Shown: positions 22,335-30,322, numbered from the stretch's first letter. The stretch is DNA of 30,362 nucleotides from UBA6182 sp964479585 (GCA_964479585.1 CAYZMP010000017.1:1-30362); one strand, 5' to 3'. Notes: generated by a model not told the origin, from the sequence alone. Numbers and translations: made by a program.

Positions 22335-22595
22335 CTAAAGAACAACAGCTTTCTCAACGACTTTAATTAAACGGAAGCGTTTGGTTGCGGATAGTGGACG
22401 AGTTTCCATAATTTCAACAACATCGTTAATTTTTGCTTCGTTTGTTTCATCGTGAGCTTTTAACTTTTTCGAATATTTAACACGTTTACCATAAAGTGGA
22501 TGGCGTTTGGATGTTGTGATTTCAACGACGATGGTTTTATCCATTGCATCACTAACGACAGTACCACGATAAACTTTACGTTTTGATCGTTCCAT
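22335..22595 (-). CDS. rpsQ: 30S ribosomal protein S17
   Basis: An 86-aa OB-fold protein binding the 5' domain of 16S rRNA. Segments: RGTVVSDAMDKTIVVEITTS, KRHPLYGKRVKYSKKLKAHD and NDVVEIMETRPLSATKRFRL. Its ATG shares a base with the rpmC stop codon (TAATG), so the pair is translationally coupled; GGAGG lies inside the rpmC end. Normal length. Confidence 0.98.
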   Translation of the reverse strand: MERSKRKVYRGTVVSDAMDKTIVVEITTSKRHPLYGKRVKYSKKLKAHDETNEAKINDVVEIMETRPLSATKRFRLIKVVEKAVVL

Positions 22596-22807
22596 TATCC
22601 ATTAACCTCCTGTTGTTCATTGTATGCACGTTCACTTATAACCGTTTTAATTCTTGCAATAGTTTTACGTACTGTTTTAATACGTGCTGTATTGGTTAAT
22701 TGACCGGTTGCTAATTGAAAGCGAAGGTTGAACAACTCTTCCTTCAATGTGTCAATTTCCTGATTCAATTCTTGATTGCTTTTCTCGCGAATTTCATTGA
22801 TCAACAT
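22595..22807 (-). CDS. rpmC: 50S ribosomal protein L29
   Basis: A 70-aa two-helix protein at the tunnel exit, part of the docking site for trigger factor and SRP. Segments: EIREKSNQELNQEIDTLKEE, LFNLRFQLATGQLTNTARIK and TVRKTIARIKTVISERAYNE. It starts two bases after rplP and overlaps rpsQ by one base. Normal length. Confidence 0.97.
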   Translation of the reverse strand: MLINEIREKSNQELNQEIDTLKEELFNLRFQLATGQLTNTARIKTVRKTIARIKTVISERAYNEQQEVNG

Positions 22808-22809
22808 TG

Positions 22810-23226
22810 TTACTCCTCCTCGCCTTTACGAACGAATTTGGTTTTTACTGGAAGTTTGTTCGCAGCTAAGCGGAATGCTTCTTTTGCGACTTCTTCACTA
22901 ACTCCAGCAATTTCAAACATCACTCGACCAGCTTTAACAACTGCTACCCAGCCTTCAGGAGCTCCTTTACCAGAACCCATCCGTACTTCTAGCGGTTTCT
23001 TTGTTATTGCTAAGTGTGGGAAAATTTTAATCCACACTGTTCCACCACGACGCATATAACGAGTCATGGCGATACGCGCTGCTTCAATTTGGCGATTACT
23101 TACATAAGCACCACTTTCTGCAACTAATCCATATTCTCCAAATGCAACAGTACGACCAGCTTTTGAACGCCCTTCATACGATTGGCGGTGTGGACGACGG
23201 TATTTGGTACGATTTGGCATCAACAT
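22810..23226 (-). CDS. rplP: 50S ribosomal protein L16
   Basis: A 138-aa protein at the A-site tRNA/peptidyl transferase side of the large subunit. Segments: MLMPNRTKYRRPHRQSYEGR, NRQIEAARIAMTRYMRRGGT, VWIKIFPHLAITKKPLEVRM and GSGKGAPEGWVAVVKAGRVM. I keep the first Met, since Bacillus L16 begins MLLPKR and GGAGG is 9 bases upstream; its A is the last base of the rpsC stop (TAATG), so the two are coupled. Confidence 0.97.
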   Translation of the reverse strand: MLMPNRTKYRRPHRQSYEGRSKAGRTVAFGEYGLVAESGAYVSNRQIEAARIAMTRYMRRGGTVWIKIFPHLAITKKPLEVRMGSGKGAPEGWVAVVKAGRVMFEIAGVSEEVAKEAFRLAANKLPVKTKFVRKGEEE

Positions 23227-24014
23227 TATTCTTTACCTCCCTGCTCGTTACTTTCACGTACAGGTTCTGGTGCTGATTTAACTGCCTCTTTTGGTCCTTC
23301 TTTACGTTCAGGTCTTGGACGACTTGGACGACGACGGTTACTACGCTCTGGACGTTTAGGTGCTTCTGGTTCGGTTACCATTTGACCTGGCAATAATTCG
23401 CCACGGCAAATCCAAACTTTAACCCCTAAGATACCATAAGTTGTCATTGCTTCTGCGATTGCAAAATCAATGTCACTACGTAATGTGTGAAGAGGTACAA
23501 CACCTTCTGAATAACCTTCACTACGTGCGATATCATTACCACCTAAACGGCCTGATACCATTGTTTTAACACCTTTTGCTCCAGCTCTCATCGTACGTTG
23601 GATCGCACGTTTTTGTGCTGTTCTAAAGGATGCACGTTGCTCTAGTTGTTCAGCAATACCCTTAGCAACAAGATAAGCATCTAAGTCAGGGTTTGCGATT
23701 TCCACAACTCTAACATTAACTTGTTTGCCACCTGTAAGTTTATCTAATTGTTTCTTAAGTTTTTCAACATTTTCCCCGTTGGTTCCAATAACCACACCAG
23801 GACGTGCTGTACGAATAATTAGTTCAACACGATTTTTAGAACGTTCAATTTCTACTCTTGAGATTGATGCATTGTTCATAGTTTTGAATACATGTTCACG
23901 AAGCTTAATATCTTCGATTAACAAGTTGCCATATTCTCTATCTGCATACCATCTTGATTCCCAATCACGGATAATACCAATCCGTAATCCAACTGGACTA
24001 ACTTTTTGACCCAT
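23226..24014 (-). CDS. rpsC: 30S ribosomal protein S3 with extended charged tail
   Basis: A 262-aa small-subunit head protein lining the mRNA entry. It begins MGQKVSPVGLRIGIIRDWES, contains the KH-domain GXXG region RPGVVIGTNGENVEKLKKQL, and the second domain GRLGGNDIARSEGYSEGVVP ending GVKVWICRGELLPGQM. After about residue 217 comes a tail of about 45 residues rich in Pro, Arg, Glu and Lys (RPERSNRRRPSRPRPERKEG and more). Bacillus S3 is 218 aa, so the tail is an addition, probably disordered and near the mRNA entry channel. Confidence 0.97.
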   Translation of the reverse strand: MGQKVSPVGLRIGIIRDWESRWYADREYGNLLIEDIKLREHVFKTMNNASISRVEIERSKNRVELIIRTARPGVVIGTNGENVEKLKKQLDKLTGGKQVNVRVVEIANPDLDAYLVAKGIAEQLEQRASFRTAQKRAIQRTMRAGAKGVKTMVSGRLGGNDIARSEGYSEGVVPLHTLRSDIDFAIAEAMTTYGILGVKVWICRGELLPGQMVTEPEAPKRPERSNRRRPSRPRPERKEGPKEAVKSAPEPVRESNEQGGKE

Positions 24015-24025
24015 AATTGTTCCTC

Positions 24026-24361
24026 CTACTCTCTTTCTGCCACAATTACTGTGATGTGGCTTGTGCGTTTATGAATGGCTGATGCAGACCCTTTTGCTCT
24101 TGGCATAAAGCGTTTAAGAGTAATACTTTCATCAGCATAGCATTTTTTAACATATAAACGTTCTTCATTTAAGCTATGATTGTTTACTGCATTGGCAATA
24201 GCAGACTTTAATACTTTCCCTGTTGCTTTTGCAGCAAAGTTTGGTGTGAATTTTAAGATAGCCTCAGCTTCTTTCACATCTTTTCCTCGAATAAGATCTA
24301 ATGCTAACCGTGCTTTACGAGGGGTTACACGGATAGTCTTTGCGGTTGCTTTTACGTCCAT
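24026..24361 (-). CDS. rplV: 50S ribosomal protein L22
   Basis: A 111-aa protein whose beta-hairpin lines the exit tunnel. It opens MDVKATAKTIRVTPRKARLA and LDLIRGKDVKEAEAIL, contains VLKSAIANAVNNHSLNEERL, and the hairpin segment FMPRAKGSASAIHKRTSHIT. No insertion of the type linked to macrolide resistance is visible by eye. Standard place between rpsS and rpsC with an AGGAGG site. Confidence 0.98.
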   Translation of the reverse strand: MDVKATAKTIRVTPRKARLALDLIRGKDVKEAEAILKFTPNFAAKATGKVLKSAIANAVNNHSLNEERLYVKKCYADESITLKRFMPRAKGSASAIHKRTSHITVIVAERE

Positions 24362-24369
24362 GTTTCCTC

Positions 24370-24645
24370 CTATCTTCCGGCTTTCTTGTCATCGCCATGA
24401 CCACCATATTTACGTGTTGGAACAAACTCGCCCAACTTATGGCCTACCATATCCTCAGTGACATAAACAGGAACATGTTCTTTCCCGTTGTATACCGCGA
24501 ATGTATGCTCGACAAACTGTGGAAAGATAGTCGAACGACGAGACCAAGTTTTGATTACTTCTTTTTTATTGTTCACATTCAGTGCTTCTACTTTTTTAAG
24601 TAGATGTTCATCACAGAATGGTCCTTTTTTCAAACTACGACTCAT
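24370..24645 (-). CDS. rpsS: 30S ribosomal protein S19
   Basis: A 91-aa small-subunit head protein partnering S13. Segments: MSRSLKKGPFCDEHLLKKVE, IKTWSRRSTIFPQFVEHTFA, VYNGKEHVPVYVTEDMVGHK and LGEFVPTRKYGGHGDDKKAG. Standard place between rplB and rplV. Its ribosome binding site (GAAAGG) is weaker than those of its neighbours. Normal length. Confidence 0.98.
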   Translation of the reverse strand: MSRSLKKGPFCDEHLLKKVEALNVNNKKEVIKTWSRRSTIFPQFVEHTFAVYNGKEHVPVYVTEDMVGHKLGEFVPTRKYGGHGDDKKAGR

Positions 24646-24662
24646 AATTAATTTCCTTTCGT

Positions 24663-25496
24663 TTATTTCGCTTTACGTCCGCGGACGATGTATTTATCAG
24701 AAGCTTTATTTTTCTTACGAGTTTTAACACCCATGGTTTTCTTACCCCAAGGTGACATAGGAGAAACACGACCAATTGGTGTACGTCCTTCACCACCACC
24801 ATGAGGGTGATCTACTGGGTTCATTGCCGAACCACGTACAGTTGGGCGAATACCCATCCAACGTGAACGACCTGCTTTCCCAATCGTTACTAAGCTATAA
24901 TCTTCATTCCCAACTACACCCACAGTAGCGCGGCATGCAGCTAGTACTTTACGAACTTCACCAGAAGCTAATCGTAAAATAACGTATTTATCTTCATTAC
25001 CTAAGATTTGAGCACTTGCTCCAGCAGAACGAGCCAATTGACCACCTCTACCTGGTTTAAGTTCTACGTTGTGTACAAGTGTACCTTCAGGCATTAAACC
25101 TAGTTCTTTTGCATGACCAACTTTAATGTCTGCTTTAGCTCCACTTAGTATTTCCATACCAACTTTTAAACCTTTAGGTGCTAAGATATATCTTTTTTCA
25201 CCGTCCACATAATGCAATAGAGCAATATTGGCAGAACGATTTGGATCGTACTCAATAGTTGCGACTTTTGCTGGAACGTCGTCTTTGTTTCGTTTGAAAT
25301 CAATCACACGATACATTCTTTTATGGCCACCACCTTGATGTCTTGTGGTAATGCGACCATTGTTGTTACGACCACCTTTTTTATTTAGAGGTTCCAACAG
25401 TGAACGTTCTGGTTGACTTGTTGTAATCTCTTCATTTTTTAAGGCAGTCATGCCACGACGACCTGGTGTCGTCGGCTTATAGGCTTTAATCGCCAT
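24663..25496 (-). CDS. rplB: 50S ribosomal protein L2
   Basis: A 277-aa protein essential for the peptidyl transferase centre and subunit association. Segments: KAYKPTTPGRRGMTALKNEE, GRITTRHQGGGHKRMYRVID, and the C-terminal NPVDHPHGGGEGRTPIGRVS with the conserved His in HPHGGGEG. Length equals the Bacillus protein. It is preceded by the largest gap of the cluster (65 bases) and an AGGAGG site. Confidence 0.98.
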   Translation of the reverse strand: MAIKAYKPTTPGRRGMTALKNEEITTSQPERSLLEPLNKKGGRNNNGRITTRHQGGGHKRMYRVIDFKRNKDDVPAKVATIEYDPNRSANIALLHYVDGEKRYILAPKGLKVGMEILSGAKADIKVGHAKELGLMPEGTLVHNVELKPGRGGQLARSAGASAQILGNEDKYVILRLASGEVRKVLAACRATVGVVGNEDYSLVTIGKAGRSRWMGIRPTVRGSAMNPVDHPHGGGEGRTPIGRVSPMSPWGKKTMGVKTRKKNKASDKYIVRGRKAK

Positions 25497-25561
25497 AACA
25501 TTTCCTCCTTACGCAGTTTTTCCGGAAATAGCGTGATTCTTCCGATAGTTTTCTTAACTTA
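25497..25561 (-). other. Largest intercistronic gap of the cluster, with inverted repeats
   Basis: The 65 bases between rplW and rplB contain the palindrome TTTCCGGAAA (25519-25528) and an alternative 5-bp stem, CGGAA/TTCCG, with a 12-base loop (25523-25544). No promoter or T-run is evident. It may be an mRNA processing or stabilising structure; that is a guess. Confidence 0.3.
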
Positions 25562-25843
25562 TTAATATAAGTTAATGCTTTGTCCTTCAACAACTTTCAC
25601 AATCGCTTTACGAACTGCTTTGGTTGTTCCGACATATTTACCCATACGCTTTGGACGTGGGCGAACATTGACAATATTCACTTTTTCAACTTTTACAGCG
25701 AAAATCGCTTCAACTGCTTGTTTAACTTGTGTTTTGTTTGCTCCCTTTGCTACTTCAAAGGTGTATTTGTTGTCTAAGTCCGTGTTCTTTACAGATTTTT
25801 CTGTAATGATCGGTCTTAAGATGATATCTCTTGGATTACTCAT
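25562..25843 (-). CDS. rplW: 50S ribosomal protein L23
   Basis: A 93-aa protein at the tunnel exit, the main docking point for trigger factor and SRP. Segments: PRDIILRPIITEKSVKNTDL, NKYTFEVAKGANKTQVKQAV and EKVNIVNVRPRPKRMGKYVG. It overlaps rplD by four bases (ATGA), so the two are coupled. Normal length. Confidence 0.98.
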   Translation of the reverse strand: MSNPRDIILRPIITEKSVKNTDLDNKYTFEVAKGANKTQVKQAVEAIFAVKVEKVNIVNVRPRPKRMGKYVGTTKAVRKAIVKVVEGQSINLY

Positions 25844-26496
25844 GCAGCTAACCCCTCGCTATCTTTCTTATTCCAATACACACCTGCTAATGTGGCAGCT
25901 TCTTTTGTAAACACAACATTGTCTGAATTCATAATGTCATATACATTTAAGCCTTCTACACTTAGCAACATGGCATTGCCTAGATTTCTTAATGAAAGAA
26001 ATGCATTTTCGAATTGTTCTTCACCACTTACAACAAACAATGTTTTATTTTCAAGTTTTAAGTTGTTCATGATAGCAACAAATTCTTTTGTTTTTGGTTG
26101 TTGCACATCTAAATTTTCAACAACCATTAGTGCTTCATCCACCACTTTTTGTGAAAGTGCTGATTGAAGAGCTAAACGACGAACTTTACGGTTTAATTTC
26201 CCACCATAATTACGAGGTGTTGGACCAAACACGATCCCACCGCCACGCCATTGTGGTGAACGGATTGAACCTTGACGAGCACGTCCTGTTCCTTTTTGAC
26301 GCCATGGCTTACGACCACCACCGCGAACTTCGGTACGGTTTTTTGTGTCGTGAGTTCCTTGGCGCATTGAAGCGCGTTGCAACATAACGGCATCAAACAT
26401 TGCTTGTTTGTTTACTGTTACGCCAAATACAGCAGCTTCTAGTTCCATTGTATCTAATGGTTTTCCATTTAAATCATATACTTGTACTTTAACCAT
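25840..26496 (-). CDS. rplD: 50S ribosomal protein L4
   Basis: A 218-aa protein with a long loop that helps line the exit tunnel. The loop is RGGGRKPWRQKGTGRARQGS followed by IRSPQWRGGGIVFGPTPRNY; other segments are LNRKVRRLALQSALSQKVVD and the C-terminal LNVYDIMNSDNVVFTKEAAT. Slightly longer than Bacillus L4 at the C terminus (NKKDSEGLAA). In E. coli L4 represses the S10 operon; whether it acts on this leader is unknown. Follows rplC by four bases. Confidence 0.98.
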   Translation of the reverse strand: MVKVQVYDLNGKPLDTMELEAAVFGVTVNKQAMFDAVMLQRASMRQGTHDTKNRTEVRGGGRKPWRQKGTGRARQGSIRSPQWRGGGIVFGPTPRNYGGKLNRKVRRLALQSALSQKVVDEALMVVENLDVQQPKTKEFVAIMNNLKLENKTLFVVSGEEQFENAFLSLRNLGNAMLLSVEGLNVYDIMNSDNVVFTKEAATLAGVYWNKKDSEGLAA

Positions 26497-26500
26497 CGAA

Positions 26501-27184
26501 TTACTCCTCCTTCGCTGCTGTTAAGTCAACAAGTGTCGTTGCAGGTTTTGACTTAACACGTTTGGTTGTTGTTTTAACAATGACAAACCCGCGTTTTGGA
26601 CCTGGTACATTACCTTTTACAAGCATGTAATTTTTCTCAGTGTCCACTTTAATTACTTCTAAGTTACGGTTGGTTGTGGTGAATCCACCATGTTGACCAG
26701 CCATAATACGTCCTTTATTAATAATACCGTTGTTACGACCACCGGTAGCTAAAGAACCAATTCCTCTATGATGTCCTGAACCATGTGATGCAGGCCCTAA
26801 GCTTTGATTGTTACGTACAACAGCTCCGGTATAACCTTTACCTTTAGAGGTTCCTGAAACATCAATTAAATCTCCAGCAGCAAATACATCTGCTTTAACT
26901 TCTTGACCCACTTCAAAATCAAACATCGCATCACCACGAATTTCAGCCACAAATTTCTTTGGAGCGCTATCCGCTTTTTTAGCATGCCCAATTTCGGGTT
27001 TAGTTGCTCTTTGAGTTTTCTTATCTTCAGTACCTAATTGCACTGAATTGTACCCGTCTGTTTTTTCTGTTTTCTTTTGTAGTACAACATTAGGTTGAAC
27101 TTCGATTACAGTAACAGGAACTAAAAGACCATCTTCTGAGAATACTTGGGTCATTCCGACTTTACGTCCTAAAATACCTTTCAT
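26501..27184 (-). CDS. rplC: 50S ribosomal protein L3
   Basis: A 227-aa early-assembly protein reaching the peptidyl transferase centre. Segments: MKGILGRKVGMTQVFSEDGL, and the tip loop SLGPASHGSGHHRGIGSLAT with GRIMAGQHGGFTTTNRNLEV. The frame is open from a TTG four codons earlier, but GGAGG is five bases before the ATG chosen. The C-terminal tail (TKRVKSKPATTLVDLTAAKE) is longer than in Bacillus L3 (209 aa). Second gene of the cluster. Confidence 0.98.
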   Translation of the reverse strand: MKGILGRKVGMTQVFSEDGLLVPVTVIEVQPNVVLQKKTEKTDGYNSVQLGTEDKKTQRATKPEIGHAKKADSAPKKFVAEIRGDAMFDFEVGQEVKADVFAAGDLIDVSGTSKGKGYTGAVVRNNQSLGPASHGSGHHRGIGSLATGGRNNGIINKGRIMAGQHGGFTTTNRNLEVIKVDTEKNYMLVKGNVPGPKRGFVIVKTTTKRVKSKPATTLVDLTAAKEE

Positions 27185-27196
27185 CTTAACCTCCAA

Positions 27197-27508
27197 TTAC
27201 AGTTTAATTTCAATGTCAACACCAGTAGGCAATTCTAAACGACTTAGTGCATCAATCGTTTCAGCCGATGGTCCAACAATTTCAATTAAACGTTTGTGTG
27301 TACGAATCTCAAATTGCTCACGAGAATCTTTATACTTATGAACCGCACGTAATACTGTAATAATCTCTTTTTCTGTTGGTAGCGGTACTGGACCAACAAC
27401 TTTTTTTACACCATGATCGTTTGCTGCTGCGACAATTTTCTCAGCGGCTTGATCTAAAGCACGGTGTTCAAACGCCTTAAGGCGAATGCGGATACTATTT
27501 TTTGCCAT
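27197..27508 (-). CDS. rpsJ: 30S ribosomal protein S10
   Basis: A 103-aa small-subunit head protein, also the NusB partner in antitermination. It begins MAKNSIRIRLKAFEHRALDQ; other segments are GPVPLPTEKEIITVLRAVHK and SREQFEIRTHKRLIEIVGPS. The frame stays open 11 codons upstream, within a leader hairpin, but AGGAGG lies 7 bases before the ATG chosen and the start matches the family. First gene of the 29-gene cluster. Confidence 0.98.
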   Translation of the reverse strand: MAKNSIRIRLKAFEHRALDQAAEKIVAAANDHGVKKVVGPVPLPTEKEIITVLRAVHKYKDSREQFEIRTHKRLIEIVGPSAETIDALSRLELPTGVDIEIKL

Positions 27509-27633
27509 GGAAATCCTCCTATTTCTTGCGTCTATATCCATGATAGACTCGCTCGATGCAAATTCCCCGACTTCTCACTGACCATGACAACGCGTCTCAG
27601 TGTGCCGGCAACCTCGCACGTCTTCGCGGTCGC
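27509..27633 (-). promoter_or_regulatory. Structured 5' leader of the rpsJ cluster
   Basis: The leader of about 125 nt holds three hairpins on the minus-strand transcript: GCGACC/GGTTGC (27608-27633) with an inner CGCG-AAGA-CGTG stem; CACTGA/TCAGTG (27576-27602); and GTCTAT/ATAGAC with a 7-base loop (27530-27548) just before the AGGAGG site. It is much more GC-rich than the flanking spacer. Structured leaders before rpsJ are known in some Firmicutes; whether this is one of the described classes needs a covariance search. Confidence 0.65.
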
Positions 27634-27639
27634 TTAGGT

Positions 27640-27668
27640 ATAATATCAGAAATCAACCTCGATTGCAA
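27640..27668 (-). promoter_or_regulatory. Promoter of the S10-spc-alpha cluster
   Basis: On the minus strand TTGCAA (27663-27668), a 17-base spacer and TATTAT (27640-27645) with an extended TGA. A-rich tracts upstream (27671-27715 read on the minus strand) look like an UP element. Confidence 0.8.
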
Positions 27669-27885
27669 ACGTTTTTGACTACTTTTTAGTGACTTTTTTT
27701 CATTTTTGTGAATTTATCCAAATATCTTATACAATTGCAACAAGTTCGAGTTTTTCATGCTAATTTATGCATATTTCATTACATTTTTGTGGAAAATGCT
27801 GAAAATTAAGATTTTTATTTTCGTTATCCATTTAAAACATCTAAATTGATTGATTACTAAGCACATTAACAAACCATGATATATG
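27669..27885. other. AT-rich spacer between divergent units
   Basis: Together with the flanking promoters and leader this makes up the 452-base gene-free stretch between rpsJ and the SDR gene. The central part is AT-rich with A/T tracts; I see no open frame, tRNA or clear repeat in it beyond the likely UP element of the ribosomal promoter. Confidence 0.5.
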
Positions 27886-27914
27886 TGGTCAAAGTCACTT
27901 GCTTTCGCTATAAT
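27886..27914 (+). promoter_or_regulatory. Promoter of the SDR gene
   Basis: TGGTCA (27886-27891), a 17-base spacer and a perfect TATAAT (27909-27914), followed by AAGGAG shortly before the ATG. Confidence 0.7.
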
Positions 27915-27960
27915 GTTATAAATAGTTGCAGATCATTCCCATTTTTAAGGAGAAAAACTT

Positions 27961-28764
27961 ATGAAAGCATGTAACAAAACAATCGTAGTTACCGGTGCAG
28001 GTAATGGCATTGGCCGCGAAGTTGCTTTACTTTTACTTGAAAAAGGAGCAACTGTTGCGGCGGTGGATATTAATAAAGAAGGCTTAGAGAAAACAAAAGA
28101 ACTGGCTAACGATTATGTGAACAACATTGAAATCTTTGAAGTTGACTTGGCTAAAAGAGAATCAGTTGAAACACTAAAAGATAATGTCTTGCAACGGTTT
28201 ATTCATGTGGATGGTTTTATTAACGTTGCAGGGATCATACAACCATTTATTCATGTAAATGATTTGAGTTATGAGAAAATCGAGCAAGTAATGAACATTA
28301 ACTTTTATGGTAATGTGTACATGGTAAAGTCTTTTCTACCACATTTTCTAACACGACCTGAAGCACATATTGTAAATGTTTCTTCCATGGGTGGCTTTGT
28401 ACCAGTACCTGGTCAAACCATTTATGGTGCATCTAAAGCTGCTGTAAAATTGTTAACAGAAGGACTTCACTCTGAACTTAGAAATACTAACGTTGAAGTA
28501 ACGTTAGTTTTACCTGGTGGTGTCGCAACGGATATAAGCAAAAACTCAGGAGCACCACTAAAAATAAAGAATAGCGATAAAGCTTTATCTTCCATGAAAC
28601 TCTTAAGTGCAAAAGAAGCTGCAACAATTATTGTTGGTGGTATGGAAAAAGAGAAATACCATGTGCTTGCAGGAAAAGATGTTAAAATACTTCATCAGTT
28701 ATCACGATTATCACCGAAAAAAGCAGCGACGATAATTGCGAAAAAACTAAAATCAGTCATGTGA
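27961..28764 (+). CDS. Short-chain dehydrogenase/reductase (SDR)
   Basis: A 267-aa NAD(P)-dependent oxidoreductase of the classical SDR type. The cofactor motif TGAGNGIG is at residues 11-18, the acidic AAVDIN end of strand 2 suggests NAD(H) preference, VNVAGI stands for the usual NNAG, the catalytic Ser is in VNVSSM and the catalytic pair is in IYGASKAAV (Tyr, Lys). LPGGVATDI follows, as usual after the active site. The last 60 residues are Lys-rich and helical, as in SDRs that associate with membranes or act on lipids; substrate unknown. It is divergent from the ribosomal cluster and monocistronic. Confidence 0.88.
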   Translation: MKACNKTIVVTGAGNGIGREVALLLLEKGATVAAVDINKEGLEKTKELANDYVNNIEIFEVDLAKRESVETLKDNVLQRFIHVDGFINVAGIIQPFIHVNDLSYEKIEQVMNINFYGNVYMVKSFLPHFLTRPEAHIVNVSSMGGFVPVPGQTIYGASKAAVKLLTEGLHSELRNTNVEVTLVLPGGVATDISKNSGAPLKIKNSDKALSSMKLLSAKEAATIIVGGMEKEKYHVLAGKDVKILHQLSRLSPKKAATIIAKKLKSVM

Positions 28765-28775
28765 ATTAGACATAG

Positions 28776-28803
28776 AAAAAGAACTCCATCACGGAGTTCT
28801 TTC
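28776..28803. terminator. Terminator between the SDR gene and the IS
   Basis: The perfect 8-bp stem AGAACTCC/GGAGTTCT with a 5-base loop. On the plus strand it ends the SDR gene but the T-run is only TTTC, which already belongs to the insertion sequence end. On the minus strand it is followed by TTTTT-C and can stop the transposase transcript. Confidence 0.75.
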
Positions 28804-28844
28804 AGAGAGTTGACAAACATTCATGTTTGAAGGCTCTCTTTTTT
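28804..28844 (+). terminator. Left subterminal hairpin of the IS, reading inward
   Basis: AGAGAG (28804-28809) pairs with CTCTCT (28834-28839), with an inner AAACAT/ATGTTT stem (28815-28828), then six T. It would stop plus-strand transcripts entering from the SDR gene. It overlaps the transposase stop codon. Confidence 0.65.
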
Positions 28845-30275
28845 GTTGGAAATAAAAAAAGAAGCAAATGCTTCAATTTTCTGAAAAATAGTTGAATATA
28901 GTTTATTAAGATGGTTGTTTTGGTGTATTCTATCCAAGTAATTAACCATCTTTTTCATATTCATGGCACTAAAAAGCAAGAGTATATCATCAAACACTCT
29001 TTGTTTTCCAGTATATCGGGTAAATCCCATCCCATATTTTGTTTTGGCATCTGCGAAGCATCGTTCGATTGTTTGTTTTCGCTGGGGATATATTTCTTTC
29101 CATGCATCACTATGGCGAATGTGATTGACTGTTTCTTCTTTATAATCGTCCCATACATGACGAGTAATGACCTTTTGAAACTTCTTATTACCAGTACATT
29201 GATGAATAAATGGACATTTCTTACATTCTTTAGGATTTGATTTATAGAGGCGATAACCTTCTCGATTAGTCGTGCTGTACTTTAATATTTTCTCGTTAGG
29301 ACATAGATAACAATCATATTCTTCATCATACACATATTCATATTTCTTGAAGTACCCCTTTTTAGTCATGGGTCTTTTATAAGGCATTAAAGGTGTTTTA
29401 TCATCATCCATAATGACTTTACATATATAAGGTGTTATATACCCTGCATCCAGTACCATATGCTTAATCTCTTGGAAGTCTTCTAACATCTTTAATTTTC
29501 GATAAAGTGGAAAAAAGCTATGAGAATCATGCACATTACCAGGTTCAATATGGGCTCCTACAATATAACCATGTTTATCACAGGCAGTATTAATACTATA
29601 GGCAAAGCACTTTTCTTTTTCCCCTTTATGGAAAACACCACTTTCCGGATCATTCTTACTTACTTTCGATTGTTTTACTTCACCTGTTTCTTCATGAAAG
29701 ACTAATGCTCTTTTCTTATGATCATTGCGGTCTTGATTAATTTCTTCTTCTAGTTCTTTTTGATAAGCTTTCGCACTTGATACAATGAGCTCTTGTTTAT
29801 TGTATTTGTTTTTATTGGCATGTGCTTTTACATGTGTTCCATCGATAAACAAGGACTCAATGTCAATGAGTTCATGACTGATAAGTTCGGTTAGTATATG
29901 TTCAAATATTTTTTGAGAAACATTATTATCTTTGTATTTTCTTCGATAGTTTTGAGAGTAAGTCGAGTGGTCAGGAACCTTGTCTTCAAAGCTCAGATGT
30001 AAAAACCACCGATAGGCTACATTCACTTTAATCTCTTCACATGTTTTACGCATTGAATTGATACCAAACAACTTATTGATAAATATCATCTTAAACAAGA
30101 TCACTGGATCAATTCTGCCTCTTCCTTTGGTTGAATAAAGAGGATCGGTTAATGGATAAATAAAAGACCAGTTAATGTATCGATCTAGCTTTCTTACTAA
30201 ATGATCCTCAGGAACTAATTCATTAAGTGGACTTACCACCATGATTTCACTTCTATCTTTGAAATTTACCGCCAT
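28821..30275 (-). CDS. IS1182-family DDE transposase
   Basis: A 484-aa transposase. The N-terminal DUF772-type region (VPEDHLVRKLDRYINWSFIY, then RGRIDPVILFKMIFINKLFG and HLSFEDKVPDHSTYSQNYRR) is followed by a DDE core with D in LFIDGTHVKAHANKNKY, D in HMVLDAGYITPYICKVI, and E in QTIERCFADAKTKYGMGFTR. Cysteine pairs (YLCPNE, CKKCPFIHQC) lie before the Glu as usual for the family. The frame opens three codons upstream with GTG; AGG eight bases before the ATG of MAVNFKDRSEIM selects that start. The end is encoded within the left subterminal hairpin. No frameshift or internal stop, so it is probably active. Confidence 0.93.
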   Translation of the reverse strand: MAVNFKDRSEIMVVSPLNELVPEDHLVRKLDRYINWSFIYPLTDPLYSTKGRGRIDPVILFKMIFINKLFGINSMRKTCEEIKVNVAYRWFLHLSFEDKVPDHSTYSQNYRRKYKDNNVSQKIFEHILTELISHELIDIESLFIDGTHVKAHANKNKYNKQELIVSSAKAYQKELEEEINQDRNDHKKRALVFHEETGEVKQSKVSKNDPESGVFHKGEKEKCFAYSINTACDKHGYIVGAHIEPGNVHDSHSFFPLYRKLKMLEDFQEIKHMVLDAGYITPYICKVIMDDDKTPLMPYKRPMTKKGYFKKYEYVYDEEYDCYLCPNEKILKYSTTNREGYRLYKSNPKECKKCPFIHQCTGNKKFQKVITRHVWDDYKEETVNHIRHSDAWKEIYPQRKQTIERCFADAKTKYGMGFTRYTGKQRVFDDILLLFSAMNMKKMVNYLDRIHQNNHLNKLYSTIFQKIEAFASFFISNKKESLQT

Positions 30276-30292
30276 GTTTATCACCTACATCT

Positions 30293-30321
30293 ATTTTACC
30301 AAATCTTGTTTTCTTCATAAA
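30293..30321 (-). promoter_or_regulatory. Possible transposase promoter
   Basis: On the minus strand an extended -10, TGG-TAAAAT (30293-30298), with a weak -35 TTTATG (30316-30321) at 17 bases. It lies just inside the right-end hairpin, so it is not blocked by it. Confidence 0.4.
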
Positions 30322-30322
30322 C

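Noticed and set aside
25523..25544. Terminator between rplW and rplB
   Set aside because: Short stem, 12-base loop and no T-run; the cluster clearly continues.
27509..27541. Longer S10 beginning upstream
   Set aside because: The extension is encoded in a leader hairpin and the binding site fits the later ATG.
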